From JAPEKQ01 sp964597945 (GTDB lineage: Bacteria; Joyebacterota; Joyebacteria; Joyebacterales; Joyebacteraceae), in assembly GCA_964597945.1 (NCBI GenBank), contig CAZRAD010000019.1, positions 1 to 26,573 of the forward strand: a DNA stretch of 26,573 nucleotides. The letters are read 5' to 3'. Shown piece after piece: positions 17,018 through 24,147 of the stretch. Made by a program: the position numbers and the translations under genes. The notes beneath the pieces were generated by a model. It was not told where the DNA came from and did not search any database. It saw nothing but the letters and a program-made list of their open reading frames with translations. The number at the start of each line of letters is the position of its first letter. The stretch's first letter is position 1.

Positions 17018-17046
17018 ATTATACCACAGCGCACGCCCCACGGCAA
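17018..17046 (-). promoter_or_regulatory. Sigma-70-type promoter of the C1A protease
   Basis: On the minus strand, TTGCCG (17046-17041) and a perfect TATAAT (17023-17018) are separated by exactly 17 nt. TGG precedes the -10, making it an extended -10. Transcription would begin near 17011, leaving a leader of about 100 nt before the start codon at 16909. This is among the clearest promoters in the window. Confidence 0.8.
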
Positions 17047-17208
17047 GGAGTGCGCCGGGCGTACGGAGGGCGCGCGATGCTGCGGGCCTGACGCGATGCA
17101 GGAAACCCTTGCCGAGCGGTCACTCCCGTGGGATGCTCTCCGCGAAGCCGCTTGGGTGGCGTGTTGCGGCGGTACACGGCGAACGCCCCGAGTCATCCAC
17201 CGGGGCAG

Positions 17209-17214
17209 AGGAGG
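17209..17214 (+). promoter_or_regulatory. Shine-Dalgarno fixing a TTG start, behind a small hairpin
   Basis: AGGAGG is 7 nt before TTG 17222 and decides the start of the DUF3052 gene. A GCCCCG/CGGGGC hairpin (17185-17190 and 17201-17206) ends 2 nt upstream of it. Confidence 0.75.
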
Positions 17215-17221
17215 GTGGTGC

Positions 17222-17683
17222 TTGAGCAGCGACCCAACGACCGCGCTCGCGAGGAAGCTCGGCATCGATGAAGGTGACCGGATCCAGCTGTACGATGAGC
17301 CCGAGGATTTCAGGTCGACGCTCGGGGAGCTTCCGGAGGGCGTTGACGTCGTGCCGGAGCGCGCGCGGAACCTGGACATGGCCATTATCTTCTCGAAGCG
17401 CGCCGCGGATCTCAGGTTCGATCTCTCCCACGTGTCCGGCCGGTTGACCGAGGAGGGGCACCTCTGGGTGGCGTGGCCTAAGCGGGCGTCGGAGCTCGAG
17501 ACCGATCTCTCGTTCGATGTCGTTCAGAAGATCGGAATGAGGCTTGGGATGGTCGATTCCCGTGTCTGCTCGCTCGGCCCGTTCTGGTCGGGCCTTCGGT
17601 TCCAGCGGCGGCGCGATCCGAAGAGCGATTACGCGCCCATGTGGCCGGCACCCATCGATGAGGGCGAGGACGAGACCCCCTAG
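17222..17683 (+). CDS. DUF3052 family protein (TTG start)
   Basis: A 153-residue protein matching DUF3052 as I know it: 'ARKLGIDEGDRIQLYDEPEDF' at the start, 'LPEGVDVVPE', then 'LDMAIIFSKRAADL', 'GHLWVAWPKRAS' with the family's 'WVAWPKKAS' signature, 'TDLSFDVVQKIG', 'LGMVDSRVCSL' and 'WSGLRFQRRRD'. No activity is established for the family; the fold looks alpha/beta with a Rossmann-like order of strands. The ATG at 17096 would add an unrelated Arg/Cys-rich extension, whereas TTG 17222 has an ideal AGGAGG and gives the family N-terminus. It faces away from the protease at 14435-16909, and the two share an upstream region of about 310 nt. The next gene is 105 nt downstream. Confidence 0.85.
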   Translation: MSSDPTTALARKLGIDEGDRIQLYDEPEDFRSTLGELPEGVDVVPERARNLDMAIIFSKRAADLRFDLSHVSGRLTEEGHLWVAWPKRASELETDLSFDVVQKIGMRLGMVDSRVCSLGPFWSGLRFQRRRDPKSDYAPMWPAPIDEGEDETP

Positions 17684-17788
17684 CGGGTGGTGACGATGTC
17701 GCGGTGGCTCGCCATGACGCGGACCGCTCGCGGACCCGCGCCCCGGGGAGTGCATCCAAAGAGCACAAGGGAACACGCAGGAGGCTTG

Positions 17789-18205
17789 ATGGCAGAGAGA
17801 GAAATGGCGCCCGACACCCAGGTTCTTCGAGACGAGCTCGAACAGTTCTGCAAGGAGAAGGAGCAGATCAAGCGGCTTGTTGGGCAGATCGGCGGGACGA
17901 AGTCGAATCGCCGTGACGCCGTGTTCAACGCCATCTTCATGGCGCTCATCCTGGCCCTGTTCGTTGTCGACCTGCTCAGACATGTGGTTCACATCGACGT
18001 GCCGCTGCCGCCTCTGTTCTCGCTCGAGCTCGGCGTTCTTCTCGTCTCCGTCAAGATCATCTGGATGATCCACAAGCAGACCAAGGTCGAGCACTTCCAG
18101 TTCTGGATCCTCAACTCGATCGAGTTCCGTCTGAATGAACTCGGGAGAAGACTGCGCACGATAGAAGATTCGCTCAACCCACCAGGAGGAGCAACGGATG
18201 CCTGA
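17789..18205 (+). CDS. Small two-helix membrane protein with coiled-coil flanks
   Basis: A 138-residue protein that I do not recognise. Residues 8-35 are a charged helix likely to form a coiled coil ('QVLRDELEQFCKEKEQIKRL'). Two membrane segments follow at about 45-63 and 77-95, separated by a Pro-rich hairpin ('VPLPPLF'). A second amphipathic helix lies at 105-130 ('LNSIEFRLNELGRRLRTIED'). Both ends would face the same side of the membrane. CAGGAGG at 17778-17784 is 4 nt before the ATG. Its last 8 nt overlap the start of the glutaredoxin-like gene, so the two are almost certainly co-translated. A role anchoring or assembling a complex is possible but not shown. Confidence 0.82.
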   Translation: MAEREMAPDTQVLRDELEQFCKEKEQIKRLVGQIGGTKSNRRDAVFNAIFMALILALFVVDLLRHVVHIDVPLPPLFSLELGVLLVSVKIIWMIHKQTKVEHFQFWILNSIEFRLNELGRRLRTIEDSLNPPGGATDA

Positions 18206-18488
18206 TGCAAGAGGAAGCGTGGAGGGGGCCCACGCCGAACACGATGTGCAGTTCTACGGACTCTCGACGTGTGTATGGTGCAAGAAGACCCGCCGGTATC
18301 TCGAGGAGTCCGGCGTCGCTTTCGATTTCATCTACCTGGATCTGCTCAAGGGTGACGAGCGTGCCGAGGCGCTTGCTGTCGTGAAGAAGTGGAACCCGGC
18401 AGGGACGTTCCCGACCACGGTGATCGATGATGAGAAGGGTGTTGCCGGCTTCTCGCCGGACGAACTCAAGCTGGTGCTTGGACTGTAG
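18198..18488 (+). CDS. Glutaredoxin-like thiol-redox protein (CVWC)
   Basis: A 96-residue thioredoxin-fold protein. 'VQFYGLSTCVWCKKTRRYLEESGV' carries the redox pair Cys25 and Cys28. 'FDFIYLDLLKGDE' is the second strand. 'GTFPTTVIDDEKGVAGFSPDEL' holds the cis-proline (FPT) and the usual Gly-Phe before the last helix. It lacks the canonical CPYC; CxWC variants occur in glutaredoxin-like proteins of anaerobes and in FTR-linked ones. The start overlaps the membrane-protein gene by 8 nt, with AGGAGGAGC in that gene's 3' end as ribosome binding site. The next gene, 87 nt downstream, encodes an FTR-type reductase, its plausible redox partner. Confidence 0.9.
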   Translation: MPDARGSVEGAHAEHDVQFYGLSTCVWCKKTRRYLEESGVAFDFIYLDLLKGDERAEALAVVKKWNPAGTFPTTVIDDEKGVAGFSPDELKLVLGL

Positions 18489-18493
18489 AGCGG

Positions 18494-18556
18494 CCGAGAT
18501 GGCGTGAGCAGCCGATACCGGGATGAGCAGCCCGAGATGGCGTGAGTAGCCCGAGG
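18494..18556 (+). repeat. Imperfect short tandem repeat between two redox genes
   Basis: CCGAGATGGCGTGAG occurs at 18494-18508 and again at 18532-18546, each followed by (C/T)AGCC(C)GA. A shortened copy lacking GGCGT (CCGGGATGAGCAGC) lies between them. It fills the 87-nt gap between the glutaredoxin-like gene and the FTR-like gene. Confidence 0.75.
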
Positions 18557-18575
18557 CCACAAGGAGTATCTCGAC

Positions 18576-19118
18576 GTGAGCGATGAAACGCAGTGCACGC
18601 GCGAAGAGATCGATGAGCTGTACGCGAAGCTCGAACACGATGCTGAGGCGCACGGGTATCATCTGAACCCCGACCGGGAGTTCACCCGCGAGCTGATCGA
18701 AGGCCTCGTCTGCAACCAGAAGCGACTCGGGTACGCCGCATGTCCGTGCAGGCTCGCGTCGGGTGAGCGTGAGGACGATCTCGACATCATCTGTCCGTGC
18801 GACTACCGTGATCCCGATCTCGCCGAGTACGGCTGCTGCTACTGCTCGCTCTACGTGAGTCAAGATGTGCTCGAGGGTCGGCAGACGCCCCACTCGATCC
18901 CCGAGCGGCGCCCGACGGAGGAGGAGCGCGCGGCGATGACGTCGCGCCGGTCGGCTTCCCCCGGAACCACGGACGCATCCACGCCGGCCGGTGCGCCGGC
19001 ACCTTCGCTCCCGATCCTCAGGTGCCGCGTTTGCGGGTACCTCTGCGCCCGCGAACAGCCGCCCGGCAAGTGCCCCATCTGCGGGGCATCCAGCGACCGG
19101 TTCGAACGGTTTCTCTGA
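18576..19118 (+). CDS. Ferredoxin:thioredoxin reductase catalytic-chain homologue fused to a rubredoxin-like domain
   Basis: A 180-residue protein starting at GTG with AAGGAG 9 nt upstream. Residues 10-100 match the FTR catalytic chain: CPC (56, 58), CPC (73, 75) and CYC (88, 90), with additional Cys46 and Cys87. In plant-type FTR these six cysteines hold a 4Fe-4S cluster next to a redox-active disulfide. The spacing here (14 and 12 residues) differs from the cyanobacterial CPC-X16-CPC-X8-CHC. A Pro/Ala/Thr-rich linker (about 118-145) leads to a rubredoxin-like domain with Cys150/153 and Cys166/169 ('CRVCGYLC', 'CPICG'). The protein would pass electrons from a one-electron donor to a thiol protein, most simply the glutaredoxin-like product encoded just upstream. 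Confidence 0.9.
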   Translation: MSDETQCTREEIDELYAKLEHDAEAHGYHLNPDREFTRELIEGLVCNQKRLGYAACPCRLASGEREDDLDIICPCDYRDPDLAEYGCCYCSLYVSQDVLEGRQTPHSIPERRPTEEERAAMTSRRSASPGTTDASTPAGAPAPSLPILRCRVCGYLCAREQPPGKCPICGASSDRFERFL

Positions 19119-19227
19119 ACACTCACTCGTTCAGTGATGTCTCGTGGTCTCATCACCAGGCGTATGCGATTCAGGCACCGTTTATGCTGTTCGGTTTGTG
19201 GACGCAGGTGTATTGTGAGGCGCATAC

Positions 19228-20001
19228 ATGAATCATCAAGACCGGGTCAACCAGAGGTGCTATGCGACTCGTCGTGTCGCCACGACGTACCTGCGCAGTA
19301 ATCTGCAGGTCCCCGAGGTTCTGATCTACGTCAAGTACGTCCGAGAGATCGCCGGCGCGAAGGTGCTTGACATCGGCTGCGGCGCCGGAAGAACGGCCGT
19401 GTTCCTCAGTCGTTGGGCAGGCGAGTACACGGCCATCGACTACGCGGACCGCATGGTCGAGCTCTGCCGGGAGCGGTGTCCGGGGATCAACTGTTCGGTC
19501 GGCGATGTGCGCGACATGAGCCGCTTCGATGACGAGGCGTTCGATGCGCTGTTCTTCTCCAACAACGGCCTCGATTCGCTCGTTCACGAGGACAGGATCC
19601 TCGGATTCCAGGAGATGCACCGCGTGCTCAAACCAGGCGGGCTCTGCGTCTTCTCGACTCACAACCGGGACTATCGCGGAGCTCACCGTCGTCCGGACTT
19701 CAGCTTCTCTCTCGATCCCGGTGTCACGCTGAGGCGCCTTGTACGCTACACCCGTTGCATGCGGAACCGGGCAAGGAACCGGCAGTTCGAGCGTGAAGAG
19801 GGACGCTACGCGATCACAAATGATCCTGCCCACAACTACCGCCTTGTGACGTACTACATCTCGATCCAGGACCAGCTCGAGCAGCTCGCGTCGTGCGGAT
19901 TCGAATCCGTTGAAGCGTATGATCTGAATGGTGACATCCTGGACGCGCGTGCCGGCAACACCACCAGTCCCTGGATCTGGTACGTAGCCCACAGAATCTG
20001 A
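19228..20001 (+). CDS. Class I SAM-dependent methyltransferase
   Basis: A 257-residue Rossmann-fold methyltransferase. Motif I is 'VLDIGCGAGR' (46-55); the acidic end of strand 2 is 'YTAIDYADRMVELC'; motif II-like 'DEAFDALFFSNNGLDSL' and motif III 'HRVLKPGGLCVFSTHN' follow. The C-terminal half ('LVTYYISIQDQLEQLASCGFESVEAYD') is as in SAM-dependent small-molecule or lipid methyltransferases. It has GTGAGG 8 nt upstream of the ATG. The next gene begins 54 nt after its stop. The acceptor cannot be predicted from sequence. Placement before an asparagine-synthetase homologue and an amino-acid racemase suggests a small acidic or amidated metabolite or a cell-surface precursor. Confidence 0.9.
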   Translation: MNHQDRVNQRCYATRRVATTYLRSNLQVPEVLIYVKYVREIAGAKVLDIGCGAGRTAVFLSRWAGEYTAIDYADRMVELCRERCPGINCSVGDVRDMSRFDDEAFDALFFSNNGLDSLVHEDRILGFQEMHRVLKPGGLCVFSTHNRDYRGAHRRPDFSFSLDPGVTLRRLVRYTRCMRNRARNRQFEREEGRYAITNDPAHNYRLVTYYISIQDQLEQLASCGFESVEAYDLNGDILDARAGNTTSPWIWYVAHRI

Positions 20002-20055
20002 GCGGGCACTCCAGCACGACTCGACACACAACCATCACACATGCGGTGACACTCC

Positions 20056-21939
20056 ATGAGCGCACTCTTTGGAATCGCCGACCTCCGGCAGGGATCCTCG
20101 ACCGATCTGTTCACCGCGTTATCGCGCATGGCGTCAGTTCTTGGGCACCGCGGCGCTGCTCTGAAGACCGGCACGGCGGAAGCGTGTGCCATCGCCGTCA
20201 AGCGGCACGACCCGGTGGCGGCGTCCGCCGCGGTCGGGCGGAGTGAGATCGGGTTGATCTGCGGAGTCGATGGCGTCCTCTTCGACGCCGCTCAGGGCGC
20301 CGAGGCGCGTTTCGTGCTGGACCGCTACGCTCGGGACGGCCTCGGGGTGGCGGACGAACTCGACGGCGAGTTCGCCGTCGCCTGTTTCGATGCGCGCTCG
20401 CGGAAGCTCCTGCTTGCGCGGGATCCGTTCGGGGTCCGTCCGCTCTTCTACACGATCCACGACGGAGTCTGCTACTTCGCCTCGGAGGTCAAATCGATCC
20501 TCGAGGTGCTTCCGGGCAGTCCCAACGTGAACGAGGCCGCCGTCAACGATGTCCTGTCGTTCGGATACGTGCCGCATCCCGAGACGATGTTCGCGGGCGT
20601 CTACACCGTGCGTCCGGGATCTGCCATCGAGGTCGGGAACGACGTCCGCGAACACGTCTACTGGCGTTACGGCTTCGGCGAGACCGCCACGGCGTTCTCC
20701 ACGGAAGCGGCGACACCTGCAGACGGGCGTGACGAGCGCGGTCGCCGGTTCATGGAGCTCCTGGCGTCGGCTGTCGAGAAGAGGACGCGCGGCGGATCTC
20801 GCCTCGGGAGCTACCTGAGTGGCGGTGTCGACTCAACGGCCGTCTGTGTCATGCTCTCGAGACAGGCGGAGGTGGATGCCCCGGCGATCTCCATCGGGTT
20901 CGATGAGGAGGCGTTCGACGAACTGCCTGATGCCGAGGAGGCCGCACGCTATCTCGGACTCCGGCACTACACCGAGCGTGTCCATGCCAGCGACGCGACA
21001 CCGCAGCTTCTCGAGGAACTCGTTCGGATGTACGACGCGCCGTTCGAGGACACGTCGGCGATCCCGACGGGAGCGGCCGCGAGACTTGCGGCAAAACACG
21101 TGGACGTCGTGCTGACCGGCGACGGTCCCGACCAGCTTCTCGGCGGCAGTCGAAGACACCTCGTCGCTCTACGGCAGGCGAGGAGCCGACGGCCGCTGGA
21201 CACCGTGCTCCGCCGATCCGGATTCCGGCACGCCGTCCGCCGTCTTCCAGTGACCGCGGCCACCGACGGGCTTGCATCGCGGATCACTCGGAGGCTCTAT
21301 CGCGATTCTCTGACGATCATGGAGCGCACGAGCGAGCCGCGCATCACCCCGCTGCTGGTGCAGCGGGAGCTGTACTCCGCCGGTTTCCAGCGGATGACCC
21401 GGAACAGACCGCCGTGGCGGAACATCCTGCCGGTCATGCAACGCGCTTGTGACAAGCATCCGCTCGAGCAGTGTCTCCACTACGATGTTCACTTCTACCT
21501 TCAGGACTGTCTCATTCCGAAGGTCGAACGAGCTTGCAGCGCACAAGGGCTCGAGTGTAGGCTGCCGTTCCTCGACCGTACGCTGACGGCCTTCGTGAGC
21601 GGTCTGCCTCTGGCCGACCGCATCGACGGAAACTCGCAGAAGGACATTCTCCGGCGCTCGCTGAGACCAGCGCTTCCGGAGGGTTTTCTCGACCGAGGCA
21701 AACGCGGGTTCGCGGTTCCCCGTGACGAATGGCTGAGCGGGTCGCTCAAGGAGTTCGTTCTTGACACGCTCACAAGCCGAAAGAGTCTGGAGCGGGGGTA
21801 TTTCTCGGCCCGAGGGCTCAAAGCGCTGCTCGAACGGTACTACGGACGGGGGGTTCGCTACTATGGAGCCTCGGGCGGGCTGCTGGTTGCGCTCGTGACA
21901 CTCGAACTCTGGCACAGGTCTTTCATAGACAGAGAGTAG
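20056..21939 (+). CDS. Asparagine synthetase-like protein lacking the catalytic cysteine
   Basis: A 627-residue class II amidotransferase homologue with two domains. The N-terminal glutaminase-like domain (1-190) aligns from its first residue: canonical 'MCGIFGI' is 'MSALFGI', so the nucleophile Cys is Ser. 'HRGPD' is 'HRGAA', and 'NGEIYN' is 'DGVLFD'; only 'DGEFAV' and 'LLARDPFGVRPLFY' remain well kept. The synthetase domain is intact: 'SYLSGGVDSTAV' with the pyrophosphate loop (255-260), 'TGDGPDQLLGG' (from 354) and 'CRLPFLDRTL'. It therefore probably activates a carboxylate with ATP but uses free ammonia or another amine rather than glutamine. Relatives with degenerate glutaminase domains include beta-lactam synthetase and lasso-peptide cyclases; no lasso precursor or protease gene is nearby. 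It sits between methyltransferase and racemase genes. Confidence 0.9.
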   Translation: MSALFGIADLRQGSSTDLFTALSRMASVLGHRGAALKTGTAEACAIAVKRHDPVAASAAVGRSEIGLICGVDGVLFDAAQGAEARFVLDRYARDGLGVADELDGEFAVACFDARSRKLLLARDPFGVRPLFYTIHDGVCYFASEVKSILEVLPGSPNVNEAAVNDVLSFGYVPHPETMFAGVYTVRPGSAIEVGNDVREHVYWRYGFGETATAFSTEAATPADGRDERGRRFMELLASAVEKRTRGGSRLGSYLSGGVDSTAVCVMLSRQAEVDAPAISIGFDEEAFDELPDAEEAARYLGLRHYTERVHASDATPQLLEELVRMYDAPFEDTSAIPTGAAARLAAKHVDVVLTGDGPDQLLGGSRRHLVALRQARSRRPLDTVLRRSGFRHAVRRLPVTAATDGLASRITRRLYRDSLTIMERTSEPRITPLLVQRELYSAGFQRMTRNRPPWRNILPVMQRACDKHPLEQCLHYDVHFYLQDCLIPKVERACSAQGLECRLPFLDRTLTAFVSGLPLADRIDGNSQKDILRRSLRPALPEGFLDRGKRGFAVPRDEWLSGSLKEFVLDTLTSRKSLERGYFSARGLKALLERYYGRGVRYYGASGGLLVALVTLELWHRSFIDRE

Positions 21940-21955
21940 CGTGTGTGCCGAGGCG

Positions 21956-21981
21956 GCCATCCGGGGGAGTCCCCGGGTGGC
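21956..21981 (+). terminator. Hairpin between the synthetase-like and racemase-like genes
   Basis: An 11-bp stem with one G-T pair (21956-21966 with 21971-21981) closes a GAGT tetraloop. No T-run follows, so it may be a processing or stability hairpin, or an attenuator, rather than a full terminator. It lies in the 83-nt gap before the racemase-family gene. Confidence 0.5.
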
Positions 21982-22022
21982 ACGAGCCGTGGCGTTGGTG
22001 TACATCGAGCAAGGGGCGTGGT

Positions 22023-22724
22023 GTGAGAATCGGCATACTGGGGGGGATGGGGCCGGCGGCGACTCAGCACGTCATCGACGTCCTGATGAGAGAGCTGAGC
22101 GAGTGTCTTGATCCCCGAAGGGACCAGGACTACCCGGACATGACGATCCTGATGGAGAGCAGCATGCCCGACAGAACGGAGCAGCTGCTCGCCGGCAGGA
22201 CCGACGCGGCGACGAGGATCAACGCCGCGCTTACCCAGCTCTCCGGTCAAGGATGCAGTCCGATCATCGTGACCTGCGTCACCGCGCACGCGCTGATAGA
22301 ACCCGCCCACTTCCAGAGTGGTGTTCTCGATTTTCGCACGTGTCTCGTCCGTCAGAACGGGCGGGTGCACTCCGAGCCTCTCGGGATCGTCGCCACCACG
22401 GGTTCGGTCTCGTCCGGCGTGTTCGACGCGATCGCACCCGAGTGCGAGATCATCTACCCGGACGAAGAGCACCAGAGTCTGACGATGGAGATCATCTACG
22501 GGCCCCGCGGGCTGAAGACGGCGCATCCGGACGAGGAGCATCTGAGAGAACTACTCGATCGTGTGGCCGGGCATCTGCGGGAACGTGGTGCCGGCTTCTG
22601 CGTTGCCGGGTGTACCGAGGTCGAGATGTTCGCCGCGCAGCAGTCGCTCGAAGACGAGTTCCTGTTCCCGATGCAGCTCCTGGCGCAGGAGATATGCCAC
22701 GCGCTGGCACGAGAGGCGGCCTGA
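22023..22724 (+). CDS. Aspartate/glutamate racemase family protein
   Basis: A 233-residue protein beginning 'MRIGILGGMGPAAT', the standard start of the RacX/YgeA-type Asp/Glu racemase family. Both catalytic cysteines of the PLP-independent two-base mechanism are present: Cys85 in 'IIVTCVTAHAL' (usually CNTAH) and Cys197 in 'VAGCTEVEMF'. The Asn-to-Val change after the first Cys is unusual and may alter substrate choice. Family members interconvert L- and D-Asp, Glu or other amino acids. GTG 22023 is preferred because the family N-terminus starts there and AAGGGG is 6 nt upstream; the open frame reaches further upstream to 21945 without a better site. It ends 4 nt before the converging rqcH stop. 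Confidence 0.9.
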   Translation: MRIGILGGMGPAATQHVIDVLMRELSECLDPRRDQDYPDMTILMESSMPDRTEQLLAGRTDAATRINAALTQLSGQGCSPIIVTCVTAHALIEPAHFQSGVLDFRTCLVRQNGRVHSEPLGIVATTGSVSSGVFDAIAPECEIIYPDEEHQSLTMEIIYGPRGLKTAHPDEEHLRELLDRVAGHLRERGAGFCVAGCTEVEMFAAQQSLEDEFLFPMQLLAQEICHALAREAA

Positions 22725-22728
22725 TCTC

Positions 22729-24141
22729 TCAGTCTGTCGATCTCGGGATCGCCGGGCGCACCATGACGGACTTCTCCTTGCTGATGACGGCGAGGCCCGC
22801 TTTGGCGCCTCGCGGCTTTCGTACGTGACGCTTCTCCGTGTAGCTCACCGAGACCTTTGATGAACGGCCGGCCTTGCTGTGGAAAGCGGCGATGGCCGCG
22901 GCCTCGAGGATCGCCTGCCGGTCGGGTCGACGGTCCCCGTCCGGGATGCGCAGAACGACGTGCGATCCGGCTACCTGGCGCGCGTGGAACCAGAGATCGC
23001 CCGGGCGGGCGACCCTGTGTGTGAGGACGTCGTTGTCGCGGTTCGTCTTGCCGACCAGCACGTCCCACCCGCCGCTGATGTGGTAGGTACGGTAGTGTAC
23101 GCGCTCCTCCTGCTTGTTCTTCCTCCCGCGGGCCGATACGGGACGGGTGAACGTCTCCTCGAGGCGTTCGAGCTCTATGCCGTCGGCCGTCTCCGCGGCA
23201 GCGGCGGCTCGCTCAAGCTCCTCGACCTCCACCTGCAGTGACTCCAACCGCTCGGGCGCGCGTTGTGCGCGCTTCACGGCCTTCTTCGCGCGTCGGAAGT
23301 AGGTCTCTGCGTTGTCCTGAGGAGTGAGCTTCGGGTCGATCTCGACCTCGACGCGCGTGACGCCGTCGTAGTCGAGGAGCGATGCGCTCACGTCACCGCG
23401 CTTGATCGAGTCCTTCCTCGCGAGGATGAGCTGTCCCTTCGCACGGTACTCGTCGGCGCGCTCGGCGTCGTCGATCTCCGCCTGGACCTTGGTGACGGCG
23501 CGTCGTTTGCGGCGTAGCTGTCTTGTGATGGCCTTGGCTACGATGTCTCGCCGGCGCGAGGGGCCGAGATCGGTGAAGACGGCGTCGAACGCGTGGAGCG
23601 CCGCTTCGTTCGCCGAGCCGAACCGTGTGTGCTCGCGCTCGGGGTGCCGCTCGGTGCCCGAGAGACCGATGCGTGCGTGGGGGCGCCCCGCGGCGTCCAT
23701 CCACTCGGTCACGACGAACCCGTCGGCCGGCGGAGGGGAGGTGTCCCCGCGGTCCCCGGTTGTGGCGGTGCCGATCGTCAGGCCAGGATGGCGACCGAGA
23801 TCGATGGTGGCGGTCCTCGTCGTCGCGACGCCGGCGGGGTTCGTCCGTTCGAATCCGAGCTCGATGATGGCGGTGTCGGGGATGGATCGCAGGCTCGTGA
23901 CCGTCGCGCCGGTGAGTTCACGGCTGAGTCGATGATCGGCTTCGGCCCCGCTGGATCCGCCGGTCCCGATCGGTGAGAGCGCGATGAGCGGGAGGGCCCT
24001 GTCGACCGCGATGATGAGCCGGGCGGCGTCGAGTTCCAGCACCACGACTCCGGGTCCCGCTGCGACGACGCGCCGGACCCTGCTCCCAATGATCTCGGGG
24101 GCGATCTCGTGCACCAGATAGGTCGTCAGCGTCGTATCCAG
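22729..24141 (-). CDS. rqcH: RqcH-like NFACT protein (probable CTG start)
   Basis: A 470-residue homologue of RqcH/Tae2/Rqc2, the ribosome quality-control factor that binds obstructed large subunits and directs C-terminal alanine tailing. Order: NFACT-N (1-160), helix-rich coiled-coil middle (about 190-340, 'DIVAKAITRQLRRKRRAVTKVQ'), and NFACT-R near the C-terminus ('YHISGGWDVLVGKTNRDND', 'GDLWFHARQVAGSHVVLR'). In B. subtilis RqcH the D97-R98 pair of NFACT-N is needed for tailing; the aligned pair here is Asp89-Thr90. Start: no ATG fits. CTG 24141 has GGAGG 6 nt upstream and gives 'LDTTLTTYLVHEI', like the family's N-terminus. The upstream GTG at 24240 would add 33 Arg/Ala-rich residues and lies upstream of the likely promoter. 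It is somewhat short for the family (usually about 550). Confidence 0.87.
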   Translation of the reverse strand: MDTTLTTYLVHEIAPEIIGSRVRRVVAAGPGVVVLELDAARLIIAVDRALPLIALSPIGTGGSSGAEADHRLSRELTGATVTSLRSIPDTAIIELGFERTNPAGVATTRTATIDLGRHPGLTIGTATTGDRGDTSPPPADGFVVTEWMDAAGRPHARIGLSGTERHPEREHTRFGSANEAALHAFDAVFTDLGPSRRRDIVAKAITRQLRRKRRAVTKVQAEIDDAERADEYRAKGQLILARKDSIKRGDVSASLLDYDGVTRVEVEIDPKLTPQDNAETYFRRAKKAVKRAQRAPERLESLQVEVEELERAAAAAETADGIELERLEETFTRPVSARGRKNKQEERVHYRTYHISGGWDVLVGKTNRDNDVLTHRVARPGDLWFHARQVAGSHVVLRIPDGDRRPDRQAILEAAAIAAFHSKAGRSSKVSVSYTEKRHVRKPRGAKAGLAVISKEKSVMVRPAIPRSTD

Positions 24142-24147
24142 GGTCTT

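Noticed and set aside
17109..17137. Possible plus-strand promoter TTGCCG-N17-GATGCT before the DUF3052 gene
   Set aside because: The -10 matches the consensus at only three positions, and similar matches are frequent by chance.
20056..22022. Lasso-peptide cluster based on the asparagine-synthetase-like gene
   Set aside because: No precursor-like small gene, RiPP recognition element or transglutaminase-like protease is visible nearby, and the gaps between genes are too short to hold a precursor.
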